A DNA stretch of 18,459 nucleotides from NCBI GenBank assembly GCA_003517675.1, contig DPAC01000113.1, forward strand, positions 1 to 18,459, written 5' to 3'. The DNA comes from Porphyromonadaceae bacterium. Its GTDB lineage: Bacteria; Bacteroidota; Bacteroidia; Bacteroidales; Dysgonomonadaceae. This document shows, in pieces, positions 1 to 8,191 of this stretch. The position numbers and the translations under genes were made by a program. The notes under the pieces were generated by a model. It saw only the letters and a list, made by a program, of their open reading frames with translations, was not told where the DNA came from and searched no databases. Numbering within the stretch: position 1 is the stretch's first letter; each line of letters opens with the position of its first letter.

Positions 1-675
1 CGATTTGATCTCCTCCGAATGGGTCAGTGCCTCCAGTTCCTCCTCCAGCCTCACCTGTTCCTCCTCTTCCAGTGCCGCCTCTGTAAGGGAGGTATATTGA
101 AACCGGAGGTAGTCCTCCTCCTCCCTGTTACGGCGGTACTGCTCGCTCAGCTCACGCAGGGCTTTCACCGCAGCGCGATAGGAAGCATAGGCTTCACTGT
201 AGCGCTCCCGTTCTTTACTGGTGTCTGCCAGCAGATCCACCACATTGAGCTGGAAACGGTTATCGTTGAGCGAAAGATTCTGATGCTGGGAATGAATATC
301 GATCAGCTGCTCACCCAGCAGCTTCAGGTCGTTCAGGTAAACAGGTGAGTCGTTGATAAAAGCACGTGACCTGCCGGTCGACCATATCTCACGCCGCAGG
401 ATGCACTCATCTCCTTCATAGACCCACTCATGCTCATCGAAGAGCGGTTTGAGCCGGTAGGCAGAAATATCGAACAGACCCTCAATCACACACCTCGTCT
501 CATCCTGCTTCACATGACGCAAATCGGCTCGCTGCCCCAGGATGAGCGAGAGGGCACCCAGGATGATTGACTTGCCAGCTCCCGTCTCACCGGTGATCAC
601 GGTAAACCCCTTATCGAAACAGATCTGCAATGAATCGATCAGTGCATAGTTTTCTATGGTTAGTCTCTTTAACAT
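1..675 (-). CDS. recN: DNA repair protein RecN (N-terminal part, runs off the window)
   Basis: RecN is an SMC-like ATPase that acts early in recombinational repair of double-strand breaks. The reading frame is open to the window edge and gives the first 225 residues; the rest lies to the left of the window. It starts MLKRLTIENYALIDSL, the usual RecN beginning, followed by a Walker A motif (GETGAGKS, about residues 28-35) and the sequence ILGALSLILGQRAD that follows it in the family. The stretch LIDIHSQHQN near residue 125 matches the RecN Q-loop region. After about residue 165 the sequence becomes rich in Glu, Arg and Leu, as expected for entry into the coiled-coil arm. The ATG is at 673-675, 76 bases downstream of the lipoprotein gene on the same strand, so the two may be cotranscribed. 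I see no Shine-Dalgarno sequence. The family assignment is secure. Confidence 0.95.
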   Translation of the reverse strand, partial: MLKRLTIENYALIDSLQICFDKGFTVITGETGAGKSIILGALSLILGQRADLRHVKQDETRCVIEGLFDISAYRLKPLFDEHEWVYEGDECILRREIWSTGRSRAFINDSPVYLNDLKLLGEQLIDIHSQHQNLSLNDNRFQLNVVDLLADTSKERERYSEAYASYRAAVKALRELSEQYRRNREEEDYLRFQYTSLTEAALEEEEQVRLEEELEALTHSEEIKS

Positions 676-751
676 ATCAGTCTGATGCTCCAGGAATATA
701 TCATTATTCAGTCCGGTAAGCTTTCACAAAAATACACATTATTCCGGATAA

Positions 752-2752
752 TCACTCTTTTTCGCGGGGAGTGATCAGTGGTGGCGGCAACACCCTGAAC
801 TCAGTGCGGCGGTTCAGCTGATCGGCTACGGCCTGCTCTGCCGGAAGCAGCTTGCTGATATATTCTGCCGTGAGATATGCTCCCTCACGGAGAAAAGGGT
901 ATGTTTCGGCAAGAGTGCCATCTACCCTTTTTGGCTTCGATTCACCATAGCCTACCGGGATAAGTCGATCAGCAGCAATACCGGCGGCTGTGAGATAATC
1001 GACCACCGAGCGGGCGCGACGAAGCGACAACGCATCATTGTAACTGTCACTCCCTATCCTGTCGGTATGGGCAGAGAGCTCTACCCTGATCTCCGGATGT
1101 TCGCGCATGAGCTGCAAGAGGTTGTCGAGCTCCTCCTTCGCTTCGCTTCGCAGCTGGGCACGGTCAAAATCATAAAAGATATGTTCCAGGATCACCGGCC
1201 GATCGTATGGCGTCAACTCAAAATCGACATAGCAGACCGTATCATTGTGGCTCCTGATTGCGGAGAGCGACCGGTTCCGGGACAGAAACCCTTCCGCCTG
1301 TGCCAGGAACTGATATGCCACACCCTCCTCCGCCCTGAAACGATAGATACCCTCGCGGTTAGTCACCAGGCGCTGCCGCGTACCATCACTACCCACCAGG
1401 TCAATGGTCGCCCCGGGGATGAGACGATCATCGCGGTCCACGACAAACCCCTCTACCGTTATCATAGGCTTTACAAGCTCAAAAGTGTAGATATGATCAT
1501 ACCCCCTTGCATCCATTCTGTTGCTACTGAAAAAGCCCCTCTCTTCAGCCTGCTCAAAGGTGATACCGAAATCATCGGCCGAAGAATTCAGTGGAGTTGG
1601 CAGATGCTGCAGATGCCACCCATTGCCAGCCGTACTTTTCACCGCCCGGAAAAGATCAAGGCCACCTCTTCCAGGGTGTCCGTCGGAAGAGAAGTAGAGG
1701 ATGGTATCGTTGCGCAGGGTGGGAAACATCTCATTCCCGGGTGTGTTGACCGGGGCACCAACATGCTCTACCCGCACCACCTCCTGCCGGTTATTGAGGT
1801 GTGCCAGCCAGATATCCTTGCCTCCCATTCCCCCCGGCATATCAGAAACAAAATAGAGGAGATCTCCTGAACCTGAGACCGCCGGATGTGCAAACAATGA
1901 GAGCGAATCGCCTACTTTCAGATCGAGTCTGCTTCCTGCCGACCAAATGCCATTGATTCTCCTTGAGACATAGATCCCTGGCAGTCCGGGCTGATTCTCT
2001 CCTCCTGCTACAACGCTGTAAAACATCAGGTCTCCGTCGGCTGTAACCGATGCGATCCCCTCATCAAGATCGCTGTTGAGAGGCGATTCAATACGTTTTG
2101 GCTTCTGCCATTCTCCCCGGCTGTTTCGTTCAGAAAAATATAGATCATGAAATTTTGTCCCGGTCACCGGACTCTTCTCCTCTCCCGGTATCGCCTCTCT
2201 GGAGGAGGTGAAATAGAGCCGTTGATCGTCGTCGGCAAGCAGGGGAGAGAAATCACTCCGCGAAGAGTTGAAGAGATCTACACGCACTACCAGATAACGG
2301 AGCGACTCATTTTCTGTTTCTCTTTTATCACTCATCGCCTCTTCAACACCCTGCAGACCTGCCACAGCTACCCTGTCACCCGGCATCAGGGATAGATAGT
2401 GCCGATAGGCCTCAATAGCTTTTGGGTAATCACCCTCCCTGTGCAGCATCTGCGCCAGGCGAAGAGGCGCATCACTGTCGGGATAACCATACCGGATAGC
2501 GTTCCTGTAGGCTGTTGCAGCATATGCCGACCGGTTCAACAGACGGTAGTTCTCCGCCATCTCATATGCAATCACACCACGCAAGGCTCTCTCCTCGCGT
2601 GGCGTTTGCTGGTAGAGCAGGCGATAGGCAGCAATCGCTTCATGATATTCACCCCGCACGTAGTGATTCCTGGCATCACTCAGTCGCACCCTGTTACAGG
2701 AGAGAACAAGCAACACACCCAGCAGGAAGAGGTATGAATGAAAGCGCTTCAA
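752..2752 (-). CDS. Outer-membrane lipoprotein with TPR, beta-propeller, CRD and OmpA domains (PorE-like)
   Basis: The 666-residue protein starts with a lipoprotein signal peptide: KR, a hydrophobic run, and a lipobox LVLSC with Cys19 as the lipidated residue. TPR-like helical repeats follow (about 25-135), then WD40/PD40-type beta-propeller blades (about 155-428; for example LYFTSSRE, LLYFVSDMPGG, ILYFSSDGHPG), a carboxypeptidase-regulatory-like domain (about 430-500) and an OmpA C-terminal peptidoglycan-binding domain (about 524-660). The peptidoglycan-contacting Asp of the HTD motif (Asp564) and the Arg of LSLRRA (Arg579) are present. This domain order is that of PorE (PG1058), a type IX secretion component of Porphyromonas gingivalis. 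Similar proteins of other function are common in Bacteroidota, so the PorE role is an inference. The start codon is TTG: no ATG or GTG lies upstream in frame before a stop, and no ATG lies between it and the lipobox. Confidence 0.85.
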   Translation of the reverse strand: MKRFHSYLFLLGVLLVLSCNRVRLSDARNHYVRGEYHEAIAAYRLLYQQTPREERALRGVIAYEMAENYRLLNRSAYAATAYRNAIRYGYPDSDAPLRLAQMLHREGDYPKAIEAYRHYLSLMPGDRVAVAGLQGVEEAMSDKRETENESLRYLVVRVDLFNSSRSDFSPLLADDDQRLYFTSSREAIPGEEKSPVTGTKFHDLYFSERNSRGEWQKPKRIESPLNSDLDEGIASVTADGDLMFYSVVAGGENQPGLPGIYVSRRINGIWSAGSRLDLKVGDSLSLFAHPAVSGSGDLLYFVSDMPGGMGGKDIWLAHLNNRQEVVRVEHVGAPVNTPGNEMFPTLRNDTILYFSSDGHPGRGGLDLFRAVKSTAGNGWHLQHLPTPLNSSADDFGITFEQAEERGFFSSNRMDARGYDHIYTFELVKPMITVEGFVVDRDDRLIPGATIDLVGSDGTRQRLVTNREGIYRFRAEEGVAYQFLAQAEGFLSRNRSLSAIRSHNDTVCYVDFELTPYDRPVILEHIFYDFDRAQLRSEAKEELDNLLQLMREHPEIRVELSAHTDRIGSDSYNDALSLRRARSVVDYLTAAGIAADRLIPVGYGESKPKRVDGTLAETYPFLREGAYLTAEYISKLLPAEQAVADQLNRRTEFRVLPPPLITPREKE

Positions 2753-2849
2753 ATAGAAAAAATCTGTTTAGAATCTAAACGGATCAATCCGGTGAATATT
2801 GCATATCAGCACTCATATGCCTGCAACATCCGTTCCGGCTTCACCCCGA
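2753..2849. other. Spacer upstream of the lipoprotein gene, with an inverted repeat
   Basis: This 97-base gap lies between two minus-strand genes. It holds the perfect inverted repeat GTTTAGA-A-TCTAAAC at 2766-2780, which ends 14 bases before the TTG start at 2752, and a smaller one, GGAT-CA-ATCC, beside it. No Bacteroidota-type promoter with both elements and no terminator is visible, so read-through from the DUF4301 gene is plausible. Confidence 0.4.
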
Positions 2850-4376
2850 TTAACCCTTTTGCTGGTGCTCCGGACGCAACAGATCGTTCACCGTCTTCAC
2901 CGGATTGAAGGTAGAGACAGGCACCTCCACGAAGAGGGTGTTCCAATCGCTCATTGCCCCATTCCATAGACCTGGCAGTTCAAGTGCTTTCAACTCTTTC
3001 CCATTTTTAAATTTGTGGGAGATAAACCCGGTATTGGGATCCACAAATTTGGTCAGATCGAACTTGTCCCCCTGGTAACACTTCACCCCACACACCAGAT
3101 CCACCGGATTGAAGTGAGAGCCATTGCGGAAAGCATCCATTGCACGGGGATCGTTGCGGTTGATCTGAGAGCTTTCCAGGATCTGCAGCGAGGCTGTCCC
3201 ATCGGAATTGATCACAATGAAAGGGCCACCACCCGGCTCACCCTGATTCTTCACCATGCCACACACCCTGAATGGCCGGTTGAGCTTTCGCCTGAGGTAG
3301 GCTTTGAGTAGATCATCCGTCTCAAAGGTCTCATTGTGTGTGATGCACAATTCGTTCTCGGTAAAAGCGAGCATCTCATCAAGCTCAGCGGAAGTCACTC
3401 TCCCGGAGTCCAGCCTCTCAAGGTAGGAGAAAGCACGCTGCTGCATGGTGACCAGTACCCCTGCCAGCAGCTTCTTATAATGAGCCTCCTCCGCTTTCAG
3501 CCTGTCAGGCACCACGTTGTCGATGTTCTTAATGAATATGATATCCGAGTCAATATCATTCAGGTTCTCAATCAGCGCGCCATGTCCTCCGGGACGAAAC
3601 AGCAGGCTGCCATCCTCATTGCGGAAAGGTTTGTTTTCCATATCCACCGCCAGGGTGTCGGTAGAGGGCTTCTGTATGCTGTATGAAACAGCAAAACGGA
3701 CACCCAGCTTGATCTCATAACTGAGCTTGCGGGCAGCTACCAACAGTTCAAATAGCTCTTTGTGCTCTTCCGACACAGTAAAATGCACTTCCACCAATCC
3801 ATCCGCCCGACGGGCATAGAGAGCCCCTTCATGCAAGTGCTCTCCGACGGCCGTTCTGTTCCCCTCTGAATAGGAGTGAAACAGCAACAATCCCTTGGGT
3901 AGGTTGCCATAATTAAGGCCCTCCGGCTGTAACAGGGCTGCTACTACCTCTTTGTATCTCCCCTCGCCACAAAGGGCTGAAGCATTCTTCCCATAAAGGT
4001 CCTGGCATGCCTCATCCAGAGAAACAGCAAAGGCAAACAGATGAAGGTTGGAGAAGAATTTCTTTTCAAAAGGGGTGGTAGGCAAATCATAATCCGCATC
4101 CAGAAAAGCATACAGATCTTTGAACATACGACTGGCGGCACCCGATGCAGGAACAAACTTGGTGATACGCTTATCCCCATCCAGATAAGCTTCCCAACGC
4201 TTCAGATAGGCCTGTTCCTGCTGTTCATCCACTTTCATGATGCCTCTGAAATGGGATGCAGGTGCCACGATCTGTAAAAATGGGAAACCGGTGCTGAAAA
4301 AGCGAAGTTGCCTGCTGAGCTGATCCTGTGTGATTCCTTTTTCTCTGAGTTGTTCGATGTCCTTTTGTGTGAACAT
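2850..4376 (-). CDS. DUF4301 family protein, possible sugar nucleotidyltransferase
   Basis: A protein of 508 residues that I recognise as DUF4301, a family of unknown function found mainly in Bacteroidota. I place the start at the ATG at 4374-4376 (MFTQKDIEQLREKGI), because family members begin this way; an in-frame ATG 17 codons upstream would add an unconserved tail. Three motifs recall UDP-sugar pyrophosphorylases: a Gly/Ser loop FVPASGAASRMFK (residues 74-86), like the nucleotide-binding GGxGTRM loop; RPGGHGALIENL (261-272) followed by IIFIKNIDNV (279-288), like the GHGD and FIxNxDNL motifs; and LQILESSQI (397-405) before FNPVDLVCGV, in the order seen in that fold. No signal peptide or membrane segment is present. 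The catalytic assignment is my inference; the family assignment is firm. It is divergent from dnaK and 97 bases upstream of the lipoprotein gene. Confidence 0.85.
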   Translation of the reverse strand: MFTQKDIEQLREKGITQDQLSRQLRFFSTGFPFLQIVAPASHFRGIMKVDEQQEQAYLKRWEAYLDGDKRITKFVPASGAASRMFKDLYAFLDADYDLPTTPFEKKFFSNLHLFAFAVSLDEACQDLYGKNASALCGEGRYKEVVAALLQPEGLNYGNLPKGLLLFHSYSEGNRTAVGEHLHEGALYARRADGLVEVHFTVSEEHKELFELLVAARKLSYEIKLGVRFAVSYSIQKPSTDTLAVDMENKPFRNEDGSLLFRPGGHGALIENLNDIDSDIIFIKNIDNVVPDRLKAEEAHYKKLLAGVLVTMQQRAFSYLERLDSGRVTSAELDEMLAFTENELCITHNETFETDDLLKAYLRRKLNRPFRVCGMVKNQGEPGGGPFIVINSDGTASLQILESSQINRNDPRAMDAFRNGSHFNPVDLVCGVKCYQGDKFDLTKFVDPNTGFISHKFKNGKELKALELPGLWNGAMSDWNTLFVEVPVSTFNPVKTVNDLLRPEHQQKG

Positions 4377-4461
4377 ATCTGTTTGTGTTGATTGATTAGA
4401 GGAATAATCGCATTCCAGACGCCACACACCTGCTGATCAGGTACCGCAACGTCTGTTTCAC

Positions 4462-4469
4462 CAAAGATA
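4462..4469 (-). promoter_or_regulatory. Possible -7 promoter element for the DUF4301 gene
   Basis: The minus strand reads TATCTTTG, a full match to the Bacteroidota -7 consensus TAnnTTTG, about 85 bases before the chosen ATG. No TTTG lies at the matching -33 distance, and a single 8-base match of this kind can occur by chance, so the call is weak. Confidence 0.3.
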
Positions 4470-4688
4470 GAAAAAACTCCTGATACCGCTGCATCGTTCG
4501 CTTAAAAATTGAAGAATGATTCAATCCGGAAAGCGACAGAATGTCAGTCCTTCATCGCTTACGGAATCTTTGGCACAGGATTTGAAAAGAGATGGTTGTA
4601 GCTTGAACCGGTTATCCTCACGGGAAGAGATTGAGCCGGATCTGAAAGAAGAAACAATAAACTCACATTAATTAATAGAACAACAATT

Positions 4689-6617
4689 ATGGGAAAAATA
4701 ATCGGAATAGACCTGGGAACAACCAATTCATGCGTAGCCGTCATGGAAGGCAACGAACCTGTTGTAATCCCCAATAATGAAGGCAAACGCACAACACCTT
4801 CGGTTGTAGCCTTTCTGGACAACGGCGAACGAAAAGTAGGCGATCCGGCCAAGCGACAGGCCATCACCAACCCCCATAACACCGTTTACTCCATCAAGAC
4901 TTTTATGGGAGAGACATTCGACCAGGTGCAAAAAGAGATCGACCGTGTACCCTACAAAGTGGTGCGTGGTGACAACAATACACCACGTGTTGATATCAAC
5001 GGTCACCTCTACTCACCGCAGGAAATATCGGCTATCGTGTTGCAGAAAATGAAAAAAACAGCCGAAGACCACCTGGGACAAGAGGTGAAAGAGGCGGTCA
5101 TCACTGTTCCTGCCTACTTCAGCGATGCACAGCGTCAGGCTACCAAGGAGGCGGGTGAGATTGCGGGGCTGACCGTACGTCGCATCGTGAACGAGCCTAC
5201 AGCCGCAGCATTGGCATATGGACTGGACAAGCAGAACAAGGATTCCAAGATTGCGGTCTTTGACCTGGGTGGTGGCACATTTGACATCTCCATTCTGGAG
5301 CTGGGTGATGGTGTCTTCGAGGTGAAGTCGACCAACGGCAATACGCACCTCGGGGGTGACGATTTCGACCAGCGCATCATCGACTGGCTGGCAGGAGAGT
5401 TCCTGAACGAAGAAGGAATAGACCTCCGCAAGGACCCGATGGCACTCCAGCGTCTGAAAGAAGCTGCTGAGAAAGCCAAGATTGAGCTCTCGAGTGCGAC
5501 CACCACAGAGATCAACCTGCCCTATATCATGCCGGTGAACGGAATACCCAAGCACCTGGTAAAAACGCTTACCCGCGCAAAATTCGAGCAATTGATTGAC
5601 GACTTGTTGCAAAAATGTGTGGCTCCCTGTCAAACTGCCATGAAAGATGCCGGGCTGACAAATTCAGATATTGACGAGGTCATTCTCGTAGGAGGCTCAA
5701 CCCGCATCCCCGCCGTTCAGGAACTGGTGGAGAAACTATTCGGCAAGAAACCGCACAAAGGGGTAAACCCCGACGAGGTGGTAGCCATTGGCGCAGCCAT
5801 CCAGGGTGCCGTACTTACCGGTGAGGTGAAAGATGTGTTGTTGCTCGATGTTACCCCGCTTTCACTCGGAATCGAGACACTGGGTGGGGTGATGACCAAG
5901 CTGATCGATGCCAACACCACCATCCCGACCAAAAAATCGGAAACGTTCTCTACCGCGGCCGACAATCAACCATCGGTACAAATCAACGTACTACAGGGCG
6001 AACGTACCTTGGCACGCGACAACAAACAGATCGGCGTCTTCAACCTCGACGGCATTCCACCCGCACCGCGTGGTGTTCCCCAGATTGAAGTCACCTTCGA
6101 TATCGATGCCAACGGAATTCTGAATGTATCAGCCAAAGACAAGGCAACTGGCAAGGAGCAAAAGATCCGCATTGAGGCTTCATCGGGGCTGAGCGAAGAT
6201 GAGATCAAGCGGATGAAAGAGGAGGCTGCTGCCAATGCCGAAGCCGACAGGAAAGAGAAAGAACGGATCGACAAGCTAAACCAAGCCGATTCAACCATCT
6301 TCCAGACCGAGAAACAGCTGAAAGAACTGGGCGAAAAGATTCCGGCAGAGAAGAAAGCACCGATAGAAGCTGCTCTCAACAAACTGAAAGAAGCCCACAA
6401 GGCACAGAATCTGGCGGGCATAGACGCAGCCACCAACGAGCTGAACGCTGCTTTCCAGGCAGCATCGCAGGAGATGTACAACGCATCGAACGCGCAGGCA
6501 GGGGCACAGGAAGCCGGTAGCCAGGGCTTTGATGGGCAACAACCCGGAGGCAGCCAAAGCGGGAACCAGAGTCAGGAAGGTGATGTCACCGATGTAGACT
6601 TTGAAGAGGTGAAATAA
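4689..6617 (+). CDS. dnaK: Chaperone protein DnaK (Hsp70)
   Basis: DnaK is the ATP-driven Hsp70 chaperone of the cytoplasm. The 642-residue length fits the family. The nucleotide-binding domain (residues 1 to about 385) shows [10 protein letters not shown] (5-14), the second phosphate motif [10 protein letters not shown] (192-201) and [11 protein letters not shown] (334-344). The linker [16 protein letters not shown] leads into the substrate-binding domain, then a helical lid, a Gly/Gln/Ser-rich tail and the acidic end [11 protein letters not shown] typical of bacterial DnaK. It stands alone: grpE and dnaJ are not adjacent, and the gene is closed by the hairpin at 6654-6688. No CIRCE operator (TTAGCACTC-N9-GAGTGCTAA) is visible upstream, and I find no convincing promoter in 4470-4688. 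The leader CACATTAATTAATAGAAC just before the ATG is A/T-rich and lacks a Shine-Dalgarno sequence, as is normal in Bacteroidota. Confidence 0.99.
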   Translation: MGKIIGIDLGTTNSCVAVMEGNEPVVIPNNEGKRTTPSVVAFLDNGERKVGDPAKRQAITNPHNTVYSIKTFMGETFDQVQKEIDRVPYKVVRGDNNTPRVDINGHLYSPQEISAIVLQKMKKTAEDHLGQEVKEAVITVPAYFSDAQRQATKEAGEIAGLTVRRIVNEPTAAALAYGLDKQNKDSKIAVFDLGGGTFDISILELGDGVFEVKSTNGNTHLGGDDFDQRIIDWLAGEFLNEEGIDLRKDPMALQRLKEAAEKAKIELSSATTTEINLPYIMPVNGIPKHLVKTLTRAKFEQLIDDLLQKCVAPCQTAMKDAGLTNSDIDEVILVGGSTRIPAVQELVEKLFGKKPHKGVNPDEVVAIGAAIQGAVLTGEVKDVLLLDVTPLSLGIETLGGVMTKLIDANTTIPTKKSETFSTAADNQPSVQINVLQGERTLARDNKQIGVFNLDGIPPAPRGVPQIEVTFDIDANGILNVSAKDKATGKEQKIRIEASSGLSEDEIKRMKEEAAANAEADRKEKERIDKLNQADSTIFQTEKQLKELGEKIPAEKKAPIEAALNKLKEAHKAQNLAGIDAATNELNAAFQAASQEMYNASNAQAGAQEAGSQGFDGQQPGGSQSGNQSQEGDVTDVDFEEVK

Positions 6618-6653
6618 TCATTCATCATTTCCTACATGCCTGTTAATTGGTGT

Positions 6654-6688
6654 AACAACCCCGCCACAGATCTGTGTGCGGGGTTGTT
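6654..6688 (+). terminator. Strong hairpin terminator after dnaK
   Basis: An 11-bp stem AACAACCCCGC / GCGGGGTTGTT is extended by an inner CACAGA / TCTGTG stem with one unpaired T, giving about 17 bp in all. It lies 37 bases after the dnaK stop and before the rpsU promoter. The stem itself ends in TTGTT, but no long T-run follows, so termination efficiency is uncertain. Confidence 0.75.
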
Positions 6689-6713
6689 CAACTAAAAAAA
6701 TGAGATTCACACC

Positions 6714-6742
6714 ATTGAAATGAAAAAAAATATCTATCTTTG
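6714..6742 (+). promoter_or_regulatory. Bacteroidota-type promoter for rpsU-xerC-hpf
   Basis: A full -7 match TATCTTTG (6735-6742) is preceded by ATTG at 6714-6717, a 17-base gap compared with the usual 19 to 21. It follows the dnaK terminator and is the only good candidate before rpsU. It implies a 5' leader of about 245 bases. Confidence 0.6.
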
Positions 6743-6992
6743 CTGCCCAAATAGAAGGGAGGTTATTGATTACCCGGAACAAGAGACATCAGATAAACAA
6801 CCATTTTCCGTCACAAGGGAGCAATTCTTCCTTGTGGAAAGAATCAATTCTCCAAAAAAAATGAAAACTGCGTGCTGACCGAAGCGAAGTGGCGATTCCG
6901 CAAAGCGAAAAAGCCAATCGTAACGAAGTGAGGATCCCGGTTTACCGGGAGAGCTAAGGCGCCAATAAAAAAAACTAAAACAACCAACAATA
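6743..6992 (+). other. Structured 5' leader of rpsU
   Basis: The 250-base gap holds no conventional gene. It contains, in order: a Shine-Dalgarno-like AAGGGAGGT (6755-6763) not followed by an ATG; a hairpin CACAAGGG / TCCTTGTG with a 9-base loop (6812-6836); a nested structure TGGC..CGC-AAA-GCG..GCCA (6890-6916); and a hairpin CCCGG-TTTA-CCGGG (6936-6949). Two 16-base copies of a CGAAGTGnnGATnCCG motif (6885-6900 and 6924-6939; 13 of 16 identical) lie 39 bases apart. Together with the promoter at 6714-6742 this looks like a regulatory leader, or a dispersed repeat that landed in one. Its function is not known to me. Confidence 0.5.
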
Positions 6993-7184
6993 ATGATCGT
7001 AGTACAACTGAAAGAAGGCGAAAACATTGAAAGAGCCTTGAAAAAATTCAAACGTAAATATGAAAAAACAGGTGTGGTAAAAGAACTGCGCAACCGTCAG
7101 GCATATATTAAACCATCGGTTGCGAAACGCAAGAAGAAACAACACGCCATTTACGTACAACAGCTGCAACAAAACGAAGAGTGA
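6993..7184 (+). CDS. rpsU: 30S ribosomal protein bS21
   Basis: The 63-residue basic protein starts MIVVQLKEGENIERALKKFK and carries the Lys/Arg-rich helices of bS21 (AKRKKKQHA). It binds the small subunit near the 3' end of 16S rRNA. In Bacteroidota, bS21 together with bS18 and bS6 is known to hide the anti-Shine-Dalgarno sequence, which explains why these bacteria rarely use Shine-Dalgarno pairing. Tyr54 is retained, which I recall as the residue contacting the anti-Shine-Dalgarno region in Flavobacterium johnsoniae. The A-rich sequence directly before the ATG (CAACCAACAATA) has no Shine-Dalgarno motif. It leads a likely operon with the recombinase gene 100 bases on. Confidence 0.97.
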   Translation: MIVVQLKEGENIERALKKFKRKYEKTGVVKELRNRQAYIKPSVAKRKKKQHAIYVQQLQQNEE

Positions 7185-7284
7185 TCATCTGACGCAAGTA
7201 GATGACAGATATAAACAAATAATTTCATTTTTGTAATTTTTTTTCTTATCTTCGTAACACCATCATTTGAACGGTCGCGGTGCT

Positions 7285-8190
7285 ATGTGGAAAAAGAAAT
7301 TCATAGATTATCTCCGCTATGAGAAGAACTACTCCTCTCAAACGGAGATTTCTTATTACAAGGATATCTCTCAGTTTGAAACATTCATCATAGCCCAAAC
7401 TGGATCGTTCGACCCCGCAGTTGTGGAGAGCGACCAGATCCGCAATTGGTTGATTCAGCTCATGGATGAGGGGGTGAAAGCGGTATCCGTAAACAGGAAG
7501 CTAAGTGCCGTGAAATCATTCTTTCGCTACCTGAAACGCAAAGGCTTTATCAGCACCAATCCCGCAACAGGGATCAATGGCCCCAGAACACCCAAAAAAC
7601 TGCCGGGGTTTGTCAAAGATCGCGAGATGTCGCAGGTTATCGACGGCCAGGAGGAGTTCAGCGATGACTTCAGTGGTCACCGCGACCGCTTCCTCGTTGA
7701 ACTACTTTATCTTACCGGCATGCGCCGTGCCGAGCTAATTGCACTGCGCGACAGCGATATTGATTTTGAGAATTATACGCTCCGGGTTACCGGTAAGCGA
7801 AACAAACAGCGCATCATTCCTTTCTCGCCCGATACGAGAAAAAAAATAAAAGATTACATTGGGAAAAGAGAGGCGGAAGTGGAAAACAAAACGCCGTTTC
7901 TCTTTGTTAAGAAAGATGGAAACCCTTTATACCCGAAGCTTGTGTACAACATCATCCACGCACACCTGAACAGCATCCCCACCCTTTCCAGGAAAAGCCC
8001 TCATGTGCTGCGCCACTCATTTGCCACGGAGATGCTCAACAATGGGGCCGACATCAATTCAGTGAAAGAGCTGTTGGGACACTCCAGCCTCGCTTCCACC
8101 CAGATTTATACCCACGTGTCACTTGCAGAGATGAAAAAAACATATGATCACGCCCACCCCAGGGCACATAACAAAATGAAGGAGGAATAG
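7285..8190 (+). CDS. xerC: Tyrosine recombinase, XerC type
   Basis: The protein has 301 residues from the ATG at 7285 (MWKKKFIDYLRYEKNYS). An in-frame TTG 18 bases upstream would add six residues that I judge unlikely. An N-terminal SAM-like DNA-binding domain (about 1-85) is followed by the catalytic domain with all expected residues: Arg147 in TGMRRAEL, Lys171 in TGKRNKQR, His240 and Arg243 in HVLRHSFAT, His266 in LGHSS and the nucleophile Tyr275 in IYTHVSL. Length and motifs fit the Xer enzymes that resolve chromosome dimers at dif, not phage integrases. Whether it is functionally XerC or XerD cannot be told from this sequence. Its position between rpsU and hpf is, from memory, conserved in Bacteroidales. 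Only one base separates its stop from hpf, so the two are cotranscribed. Confidence 0.93.
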   Translation: MWKKKFIDYLRYEKNYSSQTEISYYKDISQFETFIIAQTGSFDPAVVESDQIRNWLIQLMDEGVKAVSVNRKLSAVKSFFRYLKRKGFISTNPATGINGPRTPKKLPGFVKDREMSQVIDGQEEFSDDFSGHRDRFLVELLYLTGMRRAELIALRDSDIDFENYTLRVTGKRNKQRIIPFSPDTRKKIKDYIGKREAEVENKTPFLFVKKDGNPLYPKLVYNIIHAHLNSIPTLSRKSPHVLRHSFATEMLNNGADINSVKELLGHSSLASTQIYTHVSLAEMKKTYDHAHPRAHNKMKEE

Positions 8191-8191
8191 T

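Noticed and set aside
1067..1870. 267-codon plus-strand open frame inside the lipoprotein gene
   Set aside because: It is antisense to a gene with clear domains, and its product has no recognisable motif. It reflects codon bias of the opposite strand.
4428..4688. CIRCE or other heat-shock operator before dnaK
   Set aside because: No TTAGCACTC-type inverted repeat is present, and no complete Bacteroidota promoter could be placed there.
7247..7254. TATCTTCG before the recombinase as a separate promoter
   Set aside because: One base differs from the -7 consensus, and the nearest TTTG is only 13 bases upstream. Read-through from the rpsU promoter is simpler.
8181..8185. GGAGG before hpf as a functional Shine-Dalgarno site
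   Set aside because: The bases also encode the last Lys-Glu-Glu codons of the recombinase, and the other genes here do not use such sites. It may still act, but the sequence cannot show it.
7285..8190. Mobile-element integrase with attachment site at the adjacent tRNA genes
   Set aside because: Length and motifs fit a housekeeping Xer enzyme, the flanks are core genes in conserved order, and no direct repeat or cargo is seen near the tRNAs.
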